A stretch of 64,000 nucleotides of DNA from Methanococcus voltae (lineage in GTDB: Archaea > AGJL01 > Methanococci > Methanococcales > Methanococcaceae). Below the pieces are notes generated by a model. It saw only the letters and a list, made by a program, of their open reading frames with translations, ran no database searches and was not told where the DNA came from. The DNA lies in assembly GCF_017875395.1 (NCBI RefSeq), contig NZ_JAGGMO010000001.1:124001-188000 (forward strand), written 5' to 3'. Each line of letters begins with the position of its first letter. The first letter of the stretch is position 1. This document shows, in pieces, positions 8,561 through 19,746 of the stretch. Position numbers and translations under genes: made by a program.

Positions 8561-9322
8561 ATGTTATATGTTATAGGAACAGGTCCGGGAAACAATCAAT
8601 ATATCACAAAAGAAGCTGATGAAGTATTAAAAAGCGTAGATTCGATAGTATGTTATTTAGGCTATAAAGAATTTGTAGAATCGTACGATAAACCCATACA
8701 CAGTACAGGTATGACTAGAGAAATAGATAGAGTCAAATTTGCATTGGAAAAATCCAAAAGTGAAAATGTAGCTCTTGTTTCGAGTGGTGATGCTACCATA
8801 TACGGTATGGCATCATTAGCTTATGAGTTAAACAAAGAATATGACTACGGCGTAGAAATTAAAACAGTTGCGGGGTTATCTTCTGCAAATATGTGTTCTT
8901 CAATTTTAGGAGCTCCTTTAAACCACGATTTTGTTACCATTAGCTTAAGTGACTTATTAACTCCTTTTGAAATCATTATGAAAAGAATTCTTTGTGCTTT
9001 AGAAGGAGACTTTGTTATTTCGCTATACAACCCACTTAGTACGAAACGTAAAGATCCATTTTTACAAACTATGGACTTTGTAAAGTCATACTCTCAAGAC
9101 AGAGACGTTAACTATATTATTGGTATTGTAAAAAATGCAGGTCGAGATACCGAAGAATTTAGAATAACCACCATTAATGAACTAATGGATAATTTAGAAG
9201 AGTATATGGAATATATCGATATGAAAACTACTCTTATTATCGGAAATACCAACACAAAAGTAATCGATGGAAAAATGATAACTCCTAGAGGTTACTTTAA
9301 AAAATATATTGATAATGAATAA
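8561..9322 (+). CDS. cbiH: Cobalt-precorrin/precorrin-3B C17-methyltransferase
   Basis: The 253-residue protein belongs to the SAM-dependent tetrapyrrole methyltransferases: N-terminal VIGTGPGN loop (residues 4-11), STGMTREIDR, and the SGDATIYGMA loop (about 75-84) matching the CbiH/CobJ pattern. The enzyme methylates C17 and contracts the corrin ring in anaerobic cobamide biosynthesis, required for the methanogenic methyltransferases. The loop has Ala where many homologues have Pro after the SGD motif. GGTG precedes the ATG by five bases. Other cbi genes are not adjacent except cbiQ downstream, separated by 221 bp. Confidence 0.88.
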   Translation: MLYVIGTGPGNNQYITKEADEVLKSVDSIVCYLGYKEFVESYDKPIHSTGMTREIDRVKFALEKSKSENVALVSSGDATIYGMASLAYELNKEYDYGVEIKTVAGLSSANMCSSILGAPLNHDFVTISLSDLLTPFEIIMKRILCALEGDFVISLYNPLSTKRKDPFLQTMDFVKSYSQDRDVNYIIGIVKNAGRDTEEFRITTINELMDNLEEYMEYIDMKTTLIIGNTNTKVIDGKMITPRGYFKKYIDNE

Positions 9323-9543
9323 GTAGATGACCTAATAATATAATATATAATATTACATTATTATATTAACACCATTTTAACTTATTTTGATAATTATTCG
9401 CTTTTTTAAGTTAATTTTATTAAATTAAAGATTATTTTAAAATAATATAAGTATATAAATGATAAAAATATAGTAGATAATACTTTTAAAAAAATAGTAT
9501 TATTAAATATAATACCAATAATAAATGGATTTATGGTGAAAAA

Positions 9544-10323
9544 ATGCACGGGGACATATATTTAATTGAATTGGAATCTATGAAAAATAGCCCGATACAT
9601 AATATAGACCCTCGCGTAAAATTAATATCCATACTTTTTATAATACTTTGCAGTTCCTTATTCAATAATTTAACCATGATGGCCTTTTTTGAGGTTTATT
9701 TAATCATAAGTCTTTTATTATCAAATTTATCTTTGAAAATGACGATTTTAAGAATATTAATGATATTACCATTTGGAATTTTCATAGTATTATTTCAACC
9801 GTTTATTCGTGGTGAAACGGTCATATATTCATTATTTGGAATTCCCGTATTTTTAGAGGGGCTAAATTTTGGAATATTACTATTTGCGAAGTTTTTTGTT
9901 AGTATTACATGTATTGTGCTACTTTCATCAACCACACCTACATTTAAAGTAGTAGAAGCACTTAAAAAGCTTGGATTACCTGCTTTTATGTCCATGTTAC
10001 TTGGTTTGATGATTAGATATCTTTATTTGATTTTTGAAAATATGCAAAAATTAATCTTATCCCACAAATCTCGTGGTCAGAACCATAAAAAAGTAAGCTA
10101 TAAACTGCAATTAAAAAATATAGGAAATTTAATCGGTACATTATTTGTAAAGTCATATGAACAGGGTGAAAGAACTTATTTCGCCATGCTTTCTAGGGGC
10201 TATTGCGAAAATTCAAATATTTGCGATTTAAACTATAAACTAAGCATTTATGATATTATTTATATGATACCAATAATTTTAATACCGATTTTAGTATTAT
10301 TTTATAATATAACTTTATTTTAA
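9544..10323 (+). CDS. cbiQ: Energy-coupling factor transporter transmembrane protein CbiQ/EcfT
   Basis: The 259-residue membrane protein starts with a conserved NIDPRVKLISILF segment, has four to six hydrophobic helices, and bears the two cytoplasmic coupling motifs of EcfT proteins, SHKSRGQ (about residues 177-183) and AMLSRGY (about 215-221), which contact the ATPases. It would be the T component of an ECF importer, most likely for cobalt given cbiH just upstream. The substrate-binding CbiM/N and ATPase CbiO are not in the window. GGTGA precedes the ATG by five bases. It converges with rpa across 44 bp. Confidence 0.85.
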   Translation: MHGDIYLIELESMKNSPIHNIDPRVKLISILFIILCSSLFNNLTMMAFFEVYLIISLLLSNLSLKMTILRILMILPFGIFIVLFQPFIRGETVIYSLFGIPVFLEGLNFGILLFAKFFVSITCIVLLSSTTPTFKVVEALKKLGLPAFMSMLLGLMIRYLYLIFENMQKLILSHKSRGQNHKKVSYKLQLKNIGNLIGTLFVKSYEQGERTYFAMLSRGYCENSNICDLNYKLSIYDIIYMIPIILIPILVLFYNITLF

Positions 10324-10367
10324 AAATATTGCATGTAAAAAAAGTAAAAATAAGAATTAAAATTTAC

Positions 10368-12299
10368 TTAAAATTCTTTATTTATATCAAATTCTTGAAT
10401 ACCTCTGATATTCAATTCTAAATCCTCATTTCTCATGGTTACGTTACCATAGAATATATATTCATTACCGATTGCTAAATCTAAGGCTTCTATATTCTTT
10501 TCTTTTAACTCATCAATTGAAAGTCCAGTTAATTTTGAAATGTTTGCTTCATAAATTCTACCGTTTATGGTTCCGGTTCCGTCATCTAAAACTACGGTAG
10601 CTGTTAAAACTTCATTAGGCGTAACTTCCCCACAAGCTTCGCAAATACCGATTCCTGAGTTGCTATCTACCATTGATAACCTTTTCTTACAGTTTGGACA
10701 TAAATTCAATATTAAATCTTGTTTTCTGTAATCCACAACGGTTGCCTGTAATTCAACTTTTGATTCTTCGTTGATGTCTACAATATGTGTCCTAACTGAA
10801 ACTAAGTTTAAATCTTTTGGATTTATTTCAATGTTTGTGTATCTATTGGTATTTATATCATAATAACCGTTATTTTCCTTTATTTTAGCGTGCAATATTT
10901 TTAAAGTGTCCCCTTCGGTTATTTCAAGGTTTGTATTGTCATCCCACAAAGTCATTCTAACAGTATTGTCTCCGTCACTTAATTCAACGGATTTTACCAT
11001 TCCTTTTGAACCATCATATCTATTAAATTCTTTTGTTGGGTAAGATGAGTAGACTTTAGCACCAAATGAAATATCATCTGCATCTAATTCATTATTATTA
11101 AATTTCTCAATTAAATCAGTTACCGAATTTAATTTAATTTCCACTTTAGATTTTTCTAACAATTCAATAGTTGAAGTAAATGTAAATGTTAAATCAACAA
11201 CTTCTGAATCAGTCATTCTGTTGATGTACTTTTTAGTTTTGCAGTTTGTAAGGCTAATTTCATCGCCTTCATCTAAATCATCCAATTTAGTTATGTTGTT
11301 ACCCCAGAATACCACTCTAACGCTACCAGTTCCGTCAGAAACTTTGATTTCTTGGACTTTTGCAACTCTATCGGGGAATTCAACTTCTCTTACAATGCTT
11401 TTGTTTAATATTTTACCTTTTACGGAAACTAATTCTTTATCGTAATGTGTTAAATCTTCAATTGAGATGTAATTATCGACTTTTTTAGCTTGTGCAGGGT
11501 CTGTTTTTTCAGTTACTTCAATTGTATTAATTGAAATTTCTAACCCCGAGTATCCTTGTTTAACAAAACCGTCAATCTTAACTTTGTCGGAAGTATTAAT
11601 ATCCATGTTTGCTAACTCGTTCCACAATGTAGCTCTTATTGTTCCAGTTTCATCTTCCAATATCAAAGATTTTAAACAACCAGTTGAACCATCTTTTTTG
11701 TTAAATTCTTTTAATGGGTATGCTAATTTAACTGTTGCTTCAATGCTTGCAGGTAAATTCTCCACGAGCTCTGAGATATTGTAGTTTTCTTTTATTTTAG
11801 GATATTTTGATTCATCGTATTCGTCCAATCTTTCAATAGATAATTCTGAACCACTGTTTAATTCCATTTTATTATTCCAATTTCTTGCAAAGGCGTTTTC
11901 AATTTTTATAACATTTCCTTTTTTCAAATCTGCGACTAAATCTGCTTTATCATTCCATAAAGTTAATCTTATAGCCCCTGAGTTATCTGCAATCCTTAAA
12001 GATGCTAATTTACCTGTTGAACCGTCTTTTTTAGTAAATTCTTTGATACTTGAAATTTCGACTATTCTTCCAGTAACTTCCACATCTCTTTGACCTTCCA
12101 ATATATCGGAGATGGTATAATCGAAATCTTCGTCATCTTCGTAAGGAATTTCGATATTTAACTCCTGAGCAACTAACATCAAAGCCCCTTTTTCATCAAT
12201 TAAACCCGAAGCTTCATCTATTTTTTGAGATATTTTAGAATCCATTTCTTCCTGGGACATTTTTTGTAAAATACTATTTTTTAATTTGTCGATATTCAT
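10368..12299 (-). CDS. rpa: Replication protein A, single-stranded DNA-binding protein
   Basis: The 643-residue protein contains four tandem OB folds (roughly residues 65-165, 180-270, 285-375 and 395-490), each with the hallmark strand pair (S/T)xLRIxDxxGxIRxTLW or close variants. They are followed by a zinc finger with C534/C537 and C553/C556 embedded in a C-terminal OB-like domain. This is the single-chain RPA organisation of Methanococcales; it coats ssDNA in replication, repair and recombination. The ATG follows GGTGT by five bases. It is divergent from the HEAT-repeat gene across about 700 bp. Confidence 0.92.
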   Translation of the reverse strand: MNIDKLKNSILQKMSQEEMDSKISQKIDEASGLIDEKGALMLVAQELNIEIPYEDDEDFDYTISDILEGQRDVEVTGRIVEISSIKEFTKKDGSTGKLASLRIADNSGAIRLTLWNDKADLVADLKKGNVIKIENAFARNWNNKMELNSGSELSIERLDEYDESKYPKIKENYNISELVENLPASIEATVKLAYPLKEFNKKDGSTGCLKSLILEDETGTIRATLWNELANMDINTSDKVKIDGFVKQGYSGLEISINTIEVTEKTDPAQAKKVDNYISIEDLTHYDKELVSVKGKILNKSIVREVEFPDRVAKVQEIKVSDGTGSVRVVFWGNNITKLDDLDEGDEISLTNCKTKKYINRMTDSEVVDLTFTFTSTIELLEKSKVEIKLNSVTDLIEKFNNNELDADDISFGAKVYSSYPTKEFNRYDGSKGMVKSVELSDGDNTVRMTLWDDNTNLEITEGDTLKILHAKIKENNGYYDINTNRYTNIEINPKDLNLVSVRTHIVDINEESKVELQATVVDYRKQDLILNLCPNCKKRLSMVDSNSGIGICEACGEVTPNEVLTATVVLDDGTGTINGRIYEANISKLTGLSIDELKEKNIEALDLAIGNEYIFYGNVTMRNEDLELNIRGIQEFDINKEF

Positions 12300-13006
12300 A
12301 AATTACACCAGTTATTTTAAATTACTAATTTTTAATCGTTAAATTTAGTCTTATTCCTATTGCCTATGTATTTGCTGATTTATTGATTTTATTGATTTTA
12401 TTGATTTTTTTAATTTAGAAATTTTGAGTTATAATTTTTGAGTTACAATATAACCTACTATAATATAATCTAATACAATTTGATATAATAACAGTACTCA
12501 AATTAGTAGACTTGTTAAATTTATAATTATTAAATATATTTATTACTTATTATATGGTTCTCAATTTTAAATATTTTTAATAGTGTTTGAAATATGTATC
12601 TAAAGTTTATGTATTTTTGTATTTAATTTAAGATATGTAGCTACCTACTTTAAGTATGTAACATATATATAGAATAAAATTATAAGTAATATCTAGTTTA
12701 TTAAAGAATTTAGGATACGCCTACAAAATATTATTTTGTCAAATATACTGTTCACTATCGAACATAATACATAGAATTATATAACACAATTTAGAATATA
12801 ATTAATATTGTGCTAATTATTTTCGTCATATAAATTAATTTGAATTTTAACTATCTATTATCTATATTTATTATCTCGAATAATACTTAACCCCATGGTT
12901 ATTTAGGAGTGTACAAAAATAGAATACATACCAAATATGGATACCAAACTTAATTAAAAAAGGATTAGGAGATTCAAATTTCACCAACGAGTAACTGAGG
13001 GATTTT
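12300..13006. other. Long divergent intergenic region between rpa and the HEAT-repeat gene
   Basis: About 700 bp of AT-rich DNA with no supportable ORF. It contains a perfect 17-bp palindrome (ACAAAATA-T-TATTTTGT) at 12723-12739, and GTAGCTAC with a nearby TATATATA around 12635-12670. A role in controlling one or both divergent genes is possible but only inferred. Confidence 0.45.
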
Positions 13007-16000
13007 ATGAATGAAAATTTAACCAAAGTGCTAAATAATTTAAAAAAAGATAGTTGGTACTCTAAATTAAACTCTATAAACACGCTTGGGGGCTTAATCT
13101 TCCAAAATCATTATGATGCTAAAATATCATTATTAAGCTTGATTATGGAATTAACGTCCTCAAAAGCCGTTGTTCAAACAAGAGCCCTATGGGCCATCAA
13201 TAATATATTAAAACAATACCCTGAACTATCATATTTAGCATTTCCATATATTTTGAAAATGGCAGATAGTAAAGTAGTTGCTACAAAAAATATTGCAAGA
13301 GATATGTTAACAAAACCTGGTATGAGATATACAAAAGATAGGTATAATACAATATTATCAAAAGAATTGTACTCTTCTGACGTATTAGTAAGGATGAATG
13401 CAGTTACAAAAGTTTGGAAAATATTCCCTACGGATCCTAACTTATTATGTACCCTTATTCCGTCACTGTTCAATGACAACATTTCATACTCAAGGGACGA
13501 CAGATTTATGCAAGGATTAGTATCTTTACTAGTATTACAAAGTCAAAATAAAGAAGTTATCGACCAATTTTCGGATTATATTGGTATAATAAATTTATAC
13601 AAAAACTTCATTAGGGAATTTAATAGAAATGAAGTAATTTATTTATTGAATAGTAATGATTCAAAAGATGTTGTAATAGGACTTACACTAATAAATGCAA
13701 ATCCTGAAAAGGTTAATTCAGAGATAATTGATAAATTATTAGAATTATCTAGAAATAATAGATGCGAAATATTTTTAAAATATAAAGCAATTATGGCGTT
13801 ATCCGTAATTGCAAATAAATGTAATCCAGTCCGTGAAAAAATAATAAATATACTTAAAAGGTCATTGATCGAAGAACCTAATGATTTATACACTTATTTA
13901 ACACTTACATGTCTTAAATATCTTGGAGAAAAGATAGAGACTGAAAAATATATTAAAAGTCAGAATGAATTAGTTAGAGCAATTGCAGCTCAAACAGCTA
14001 CGGTGAATAACTTAAGTTTATTAAACTTATATGACGAATCAAGTATAATCAACTGTATGTCAATAATGCACAGATTGACCAAAAAGGACGTACCTGAAGA
14101 AATACAGAAAAAATACATAAATCAACTTTACGACCCTTGGAGTTACATTAACGTTAAGAGAAAATATAGTTACATGAACCCCAAAGATGTAGAAAAAACA
14201 CTTAATAAAAACCTTAACACCTGGAAAAGTGAAGATTGGGTTTCAAAAGTAATTACGATGATTGATTTAGGTTGTAAGCTACATAACGACCCTAAACAAT
14301 ATTCCGAAGAATCCATACAATTGTTAAAAGATAGTATAAACGATAGTTTTGGTATTGTTAGGACAGAAGCTATTTGGGTACTTAGAGTTGCGTTAGAGTG
14401 CTTTGAAGACCCATTTGATATATTGGAAGAAGTAAACGACTACATTCAACCTGAAGTAGTGATTAACGATAATAATTTACTAGTTAGATTAAATTTCATA
14501 TTATTATTGAAAAAATTCAATGAAATACTTTCAAAATACGAAGGTTGTGAAGATAGGAAAGAAGCTATTACTTCAATATTGATAGATAGGGCATTGAATG
14601 ATGGTGCTTCAATCGTTTCTAAAACTTCAGAATATATTTTAAAATATGAATACGGTATTGAAATAGATAAAGAAGAAATAAATATCGATTATATCATAAA
14701 ATGTATGGAAACATACCCTTACTCTGCTACTTCATTGGTTAGATACTACTTAAAAAATAAAGTAAGCGACCAAGGTAATGAAAATAAAGCGGAAAATGAA
14801 GATGAAACTGAAATCGACATTAAAAATAAAAATGAATCAATTATAGATGAAAGTAAAAATGATGAAGAAGATGTTTTACACAATTATACTATCGAATTTT
14901 TACAGGAAATCTTTAAAAATAAAAAAGATTGTTTCGAAATAATAAATATATTCCATATTTTGGATTTATTAGATTTGGACGATGAAAAAACTTTAGAATA
15001 TGCAAGAAATATGGTTGAATTATCATCAACTAAATTCTTAGAAACTAAATCAAAAATTATTAAAAAATTATTAAATGATATAAATTGGACTACCCGTAAA
15101 AAAGGTTTACTTTACATATCCCAATTACTAAAGATAAATGATGATTATGGAAATTTATTCAACGATGAATTAGTAAATATAGCATTATTTGACGATATTG
15201 TTGAACTTAGAAGTAAAGCATCCAAATTATTAAATAAAACTGGTCATGGAAGCCCTAAAATTGACAAAAGATATGCAATCGCATACTTATTTAAATCTAC
15301 GAGTATGATTATAAACGGTTTGAAATTTGAAAATATAAGAGCCGTAGAAGGACTTTATACGTTATACTTAAGATGTGATACCGTCAAAAACATGGAAGAC
15401 ATCTTGATGATAGTATCGAAATATAGACATAGTAATAAGTGGTATGAACGGGTATACGCGTATAAAATCATTGAAAAACTCGTATCAGAATCTAAAATTG
15501 AAGAATACTACTACGAAATAATTTCCTGGTGTACTGAAGATATGGAAGACCCTGTTCCAGTAATTGCAAATAGTTGTAAATCAATTCTAAGAATTGTGGA
15601 TCACTTTGAATATTACGCTCAGGAAGATGAAGAAGATTCATTTAAGGAAAGAATAAAAAGATTAGAATATTATTTAATGGATAGTGACTGGAACGTTAGG
15701 GTAGAAGCCCTTAATTCGTTGCGTGAATTTATATCCGAAGGTCATTATTCGTATATTGAAGACGTAATCGGTAGGTTACAAGACCCACATTGGCGTGTTA
15801 AAACCACTGCTTTAGGTATACTTTCAGACTTAGACTATGAATTGGTTGTTATTGCACTTCCAGAAATCATTAACTTGTTGAATGACCAAAGTGAGACCGT
15901 TGTATTAAAAACTTTGATAACCCTTAAAAAGTTAGCAAATAAAGAACCAAGAATACTCCCTAAAATTATGAGCAGTGTAGAAGGTATTGAATCATATTCG

Positions 16001-16069
16001 ACTTGGAGTATCAAAGAAGAGATTACCAAATTAAAAATAATGAATTACAACTATTTAAAAAGAAATTAG
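13007..16069 (+). CDS. Large HEAT-repeat protein of unknown function
   Basis: The 1020-residue protein is almost entirely alpha-helical and made of HEAT-like repeats, visible as recurrent hydrophobic-helix pairs with patterns such as VRxEALNSLREF, VxTEAIWVLR and WRVKTTALGILSDL. An acidic, Asn/Glu/Lys-rich linker (about residues 590-622) separates N- and C-terminal solenoids. There is no signal peptide, membrane segment or catalytic motif, so it is likely a cytoplasmic scaffold. GAGGG precedes the ATG by five bases. Neighbours are rpa (divergent) and tmk (178 bp downstream, same strand), a context compatible with a DNA-metabolism role but not proof. I do not know a characterised homologue. Confidence 0.8.
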   Translation: MNENLTKVLNNLKKDSWYSKLNSINTLGGLIFQNHYDAKISLLSLIMELTSSKAVVQTRALWAINNILKQYPELSYLAFPYILKMADSKVVATKNIARDMLTKPGMRYTKDRYNTILSKELYSSDVLVRMNAVTKVWKIFPTDPNLLCTLIPSLFNDNISYSRDDRFMQGLVSLLVLQSQNKEVIDQFSDYIGIINLYKNFIREFNRNEVIYLLNSNDSKDVVIGLTLINANPEKVNSEIIDKLLELSRNNRCEIFLKYKAIMALSVIANKCNPVREKIINILKRSLIEEPNDLYTYLTLTCLKYLGEKIETEKYIKSQNELVRAIAAQTATVNNLSLLNLYDESSIINCMSIMHRLTKKDVPEEIQKKYINQLYDPWSYINVKRKYSYMNPKDVEKTLNKNLNTWKSEDWVSKVITMIDLGCKLHNDPKQYSEESIQLLKDSINDSFGIVRTEAIWVLRVALECFEDPFDILEEVNDYIQPEVVINDNNLLVRLNFILLLKKFNEILSKYEGCEDRKEAITSILIDRALNDGASIVSKTSEYILKYEYGIEIDKEEINIDYIIKCMETYPYSATSLVRYYLKNKVSDQGNENKAENEDETEIDIKNKNESIIDESKNDEEDVLHNYTIEFLQEIFKNKKDCFEIINIFHILDLLDLDDEKTLEYARNMVELSSTKFLETKSKIIKKLLNDINWTTRKKGLLYISQLLKINDDYGNLFNDELVNIALFDDIVELRSKASKLLNKTGHGSPKIDKRYAIAYLFKSTSMIINGLKFENIRAVEGLYTLYLRCDTVKNMEDILMIVSKYRHSNKWYERVYAYKIIEKLVSESKIEEYYYEIISWCTEDMEDPVPVIANSCKSILRIVDHFEYYAQEDEEDSFKERIKRLEYYLMDSDWNVRVEALNSLREFISEGHYSYIEDVIGRLQDPHWRVKTTALGILSDLDYELVVIALPEIINLLNDQSETVVLKTLITLKKLANKEPRILPKIMSSVEGIESYSTWSIKEEITKLKIMNYNYLKRN

Positions 16070-16247
16070 ATATTGAATAATTGCGTATTATTTATATATC
16101 TATTTCACATATCTATTTTTAAATTTATTATTAAAGTTTATTATTAAAATTTATTATTAAAAATGTATTGAATGTATTAAAACTATCTTATGAGTATAAT
16201 ATAAATTTATAATTAAATTGCAGTATTTATGTTATTTTGGTGTTTAA

Positions 16248-16871
16248 ATGGATAATAAAAATATTAAAAATAGTAAATCAAAAAAATTCATCGTTTTTGA
16301 AGGTATTGATGGTAGTGGAAAATCTACGCAAGCCAAAATGCTTGCAGACCGAATAAATGCGATATTAGATTACGAACCTACAAACTCCGAAGTTGGAAAA
16401 TTAATAAGAAAAGGTCTTTCAGAAGGTTGTTTTGAAAAGGAAACCCTCGCATTACTTTTTGCAGGCGATAGGGTCGAACATTGCAAGGAACTTGAAAAAA
16501 GACTTGAAAAAAATCACATCATATGCGATAGATATGTTTATTCGTCTATGGTGTATCAAAATACACAGGGTATCGATATGAAATATATATGCGATATCAA
16601 TAAGTATGCAAGAGTGCCTGATATCGTAGTATTGTTGGACTTAAACCCCGAATTATCAATGCTAAGGGTAAATGATAGAACCGGAAACAATGAGATATTT
16701 GAAAAAATAGAATTTCAAAAAATAATTCGTGAAAAATACATTGAGATATTTGAAAAACCGGAATTTGAAAAAAATATGTTTATGCCATCTATTTACATAA
16801 AAATAGATGCAAATAAAAGTATTTCAGAATTACATAATGAAATATATAATTTAATTAAAGAATACTTGTAA
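16248..16871 (+). CDS. tmk: Thymidylate kinase
   Basis: dTMP kinase phosphorylates dTMP to dTDP with ATP. The P-loop GIDGSGKST lies at residues 19-27, the nucleotide-binding DRYVYSSMVYQ motif around 95-105 and a YEPTNSEVG substrate segment around 44-52. At 207 residues it is of normal size, with an extra N-terminal tail of about 11 Lys/Asn-rich residues before the first beta strand. GGTG precedes the ATG. It is convergent with the NfeD-like gene across 63 bp. Confidence 0.93.
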   Translation: MDNKNIKNSKSKKFIVFEGIDGSGKSTQAKMLADRINAILDYEPTNSEVGKLIRKGLSEGCFEKETLALLFAGDRVEHCKELEKRLEKNHIICDRYVYSSMVYQNTQGIDMKYICDINKYARVPDIVVLLDLNPELSMLRVNDRTGNNEIFEKIEFQKIIREKYIEIFEKPEFEKNMFMPSIYIKIDANKSISELHNEIYNLIKEYL

Positions 16872-16934
16872 AATATTCCTAAATGTGTATTACTTTAATT
16901 ATTTATCATTTTAATTTTTTAATTATATAGGTAT

Positions 16935-17420
16935 TTAATTATTTTCTTCGTCTTTCTTTTCTGCTTTTTCAACTTTTTCAACTTTTTCAACTTCTTGGCC
17001 TACAGAGGGTTCCACTATCAAAGAAACACCTTCTATTTTCGTTACTATTACTTTGATTCCTGCTTTTAACTCTGACCTATCCTGAGTTTTTGCCTGCCAT
17101 TTTTCATTGTTTACAATTACATAACCTGGCTTGTTTTCATCAATATTTTCGACCAAATCGCCTTCTAACCCAATTAAACGTTCTGCACCTATTTTTATAT
17201 TCATTCCAGACTTGTAAACAAACCTGTACATTATATACACCGTCAATAACCCTGCTACAACTGCTAAAGGTAAGGCATAAGCTGGAGCAACTGCTAAAAG
17301 TAGCCCATATATAATTAAGGCGATTCCTGCTGCAGGGAAATATAATCCTGGCGTAAAAGCCTCCATTAATATGATTAATAAACCAATGAATATCAAAATA
17401 TAACCCAAATCGCTTTGCAT
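16935..17420 (-). CDS. NfeD-like membrane protein
   Basis: The 161-residue protein has two or three N-terminal membrane helices (about residues 5-25, 28-48 and 50-66), then a soluble beta domain with the NfeD pattern (GLEGDLVENI, GYVIVNNEKWQAKT, AGIKVIVTKIEGVSLIVEP; about 84-142). The C-terminus is a charged repeat VEKVEKVEKAEK. Short NfeD proteins partner with stomatin/prohibitin-like proteins in membrane quality control; no such partner gene is adjacent here. A strong GGGAGG precedes the ATG. Confidence 0.82.
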   Translation of the reverse strand: MQSDLGYILIFIGLLIILMEAFTPGLYFPAAGIALIIYGLLLAVAPAYALPLAVVAGLLTVYIMYRFVYKSGMNIKIGAERLIGLEGDLVENIDENKPGYVIVNNEKWQAKTQDRSELKAGIKVIVTKIEGVSLIVEPSVGQEVEKVEKVEKAEKKDEENN

Positions 17421-17626
17421 AGGATTCCTCCCTTAAATCTCTTTAATAATACTAATATGTCATTCCTACTATTAATAAACATGCAATTGATGTATTATTA
17501 GGACTATTGAATTATTAATATAAAATAATTGATAAAATAAGCTTAAAAATATAAAAAAATAAAAAATATAAAATAAAAAATATAATATAATACGAATAAG
17601 TATAAAATAAAAAAATAAATAATATT

Positions 17627-19132
<1,506 letters not shown>

Positions 19133-19746
19133 TTCTTACACCATTAATTATTAAAAAAATTGCATAAAATTGCATAACCTACAAATCTCTAACAAAGCTA
19201 CTTGTCTTCATTTTGGCATGATTTAAACTATTCTCAATCATAATATTGTGCAAAACACTTGAAATCTACAATATTATCGACAATAAAAGATATATAAGTG
19301 GTTAAAAAGGTTATGTGCAGATTTTTATAATTATACATCAAATTATATAAAAGTTTCTACGATTCTAATTTAATATTTAATTAGTATTTAAAGTAATACT
19401 TAGATTACTATTTAAATAGTATTTAAATTAAATATTTCAATTTAGTACACACAGATATATATTCCACAATATATTATCATTGTTTGTATGTTATAATAAA
19501 TATATATAGGTAATTGAAAAGTGTAATTACACTTAAAAAAGATTATTTTATAAATATATCAAACATAAAGTACTATATTGTACCATAAATTGCTAAATCA
19601 TATAAATGAGAATATCGAATATTGTATGATGATATAAACTTAAATTTTATAAGTTTAATTTAAATTAATTGTTTAAATCTAATTTGAGATTTGAATAATA
19701 TAATCTTATAATTAAAATTAAAATAAAATAAAATTGTGGTGTAATA
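19133..19746. other. Intergenic region upstream of gltX with palindromes
   Basis: About 610 bp of AT-rich DNA between the divergent Asn-rich gene and gltX. It holds two perfect 16-bp palindromes: TACTATTTAAATAGTA at 19406-19421 and AAGTGTAATTACACTT at 19519-19534. The second lies about 15-20 bp downstream of a plus-strand TATATATAGG element (around 19500-19510), where an operator over a transcription start would lie. A further inverted repeat AAACTTA/TAAGTTT is near 19637-19657. No ORF is supportable. Confidence 0.5.
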
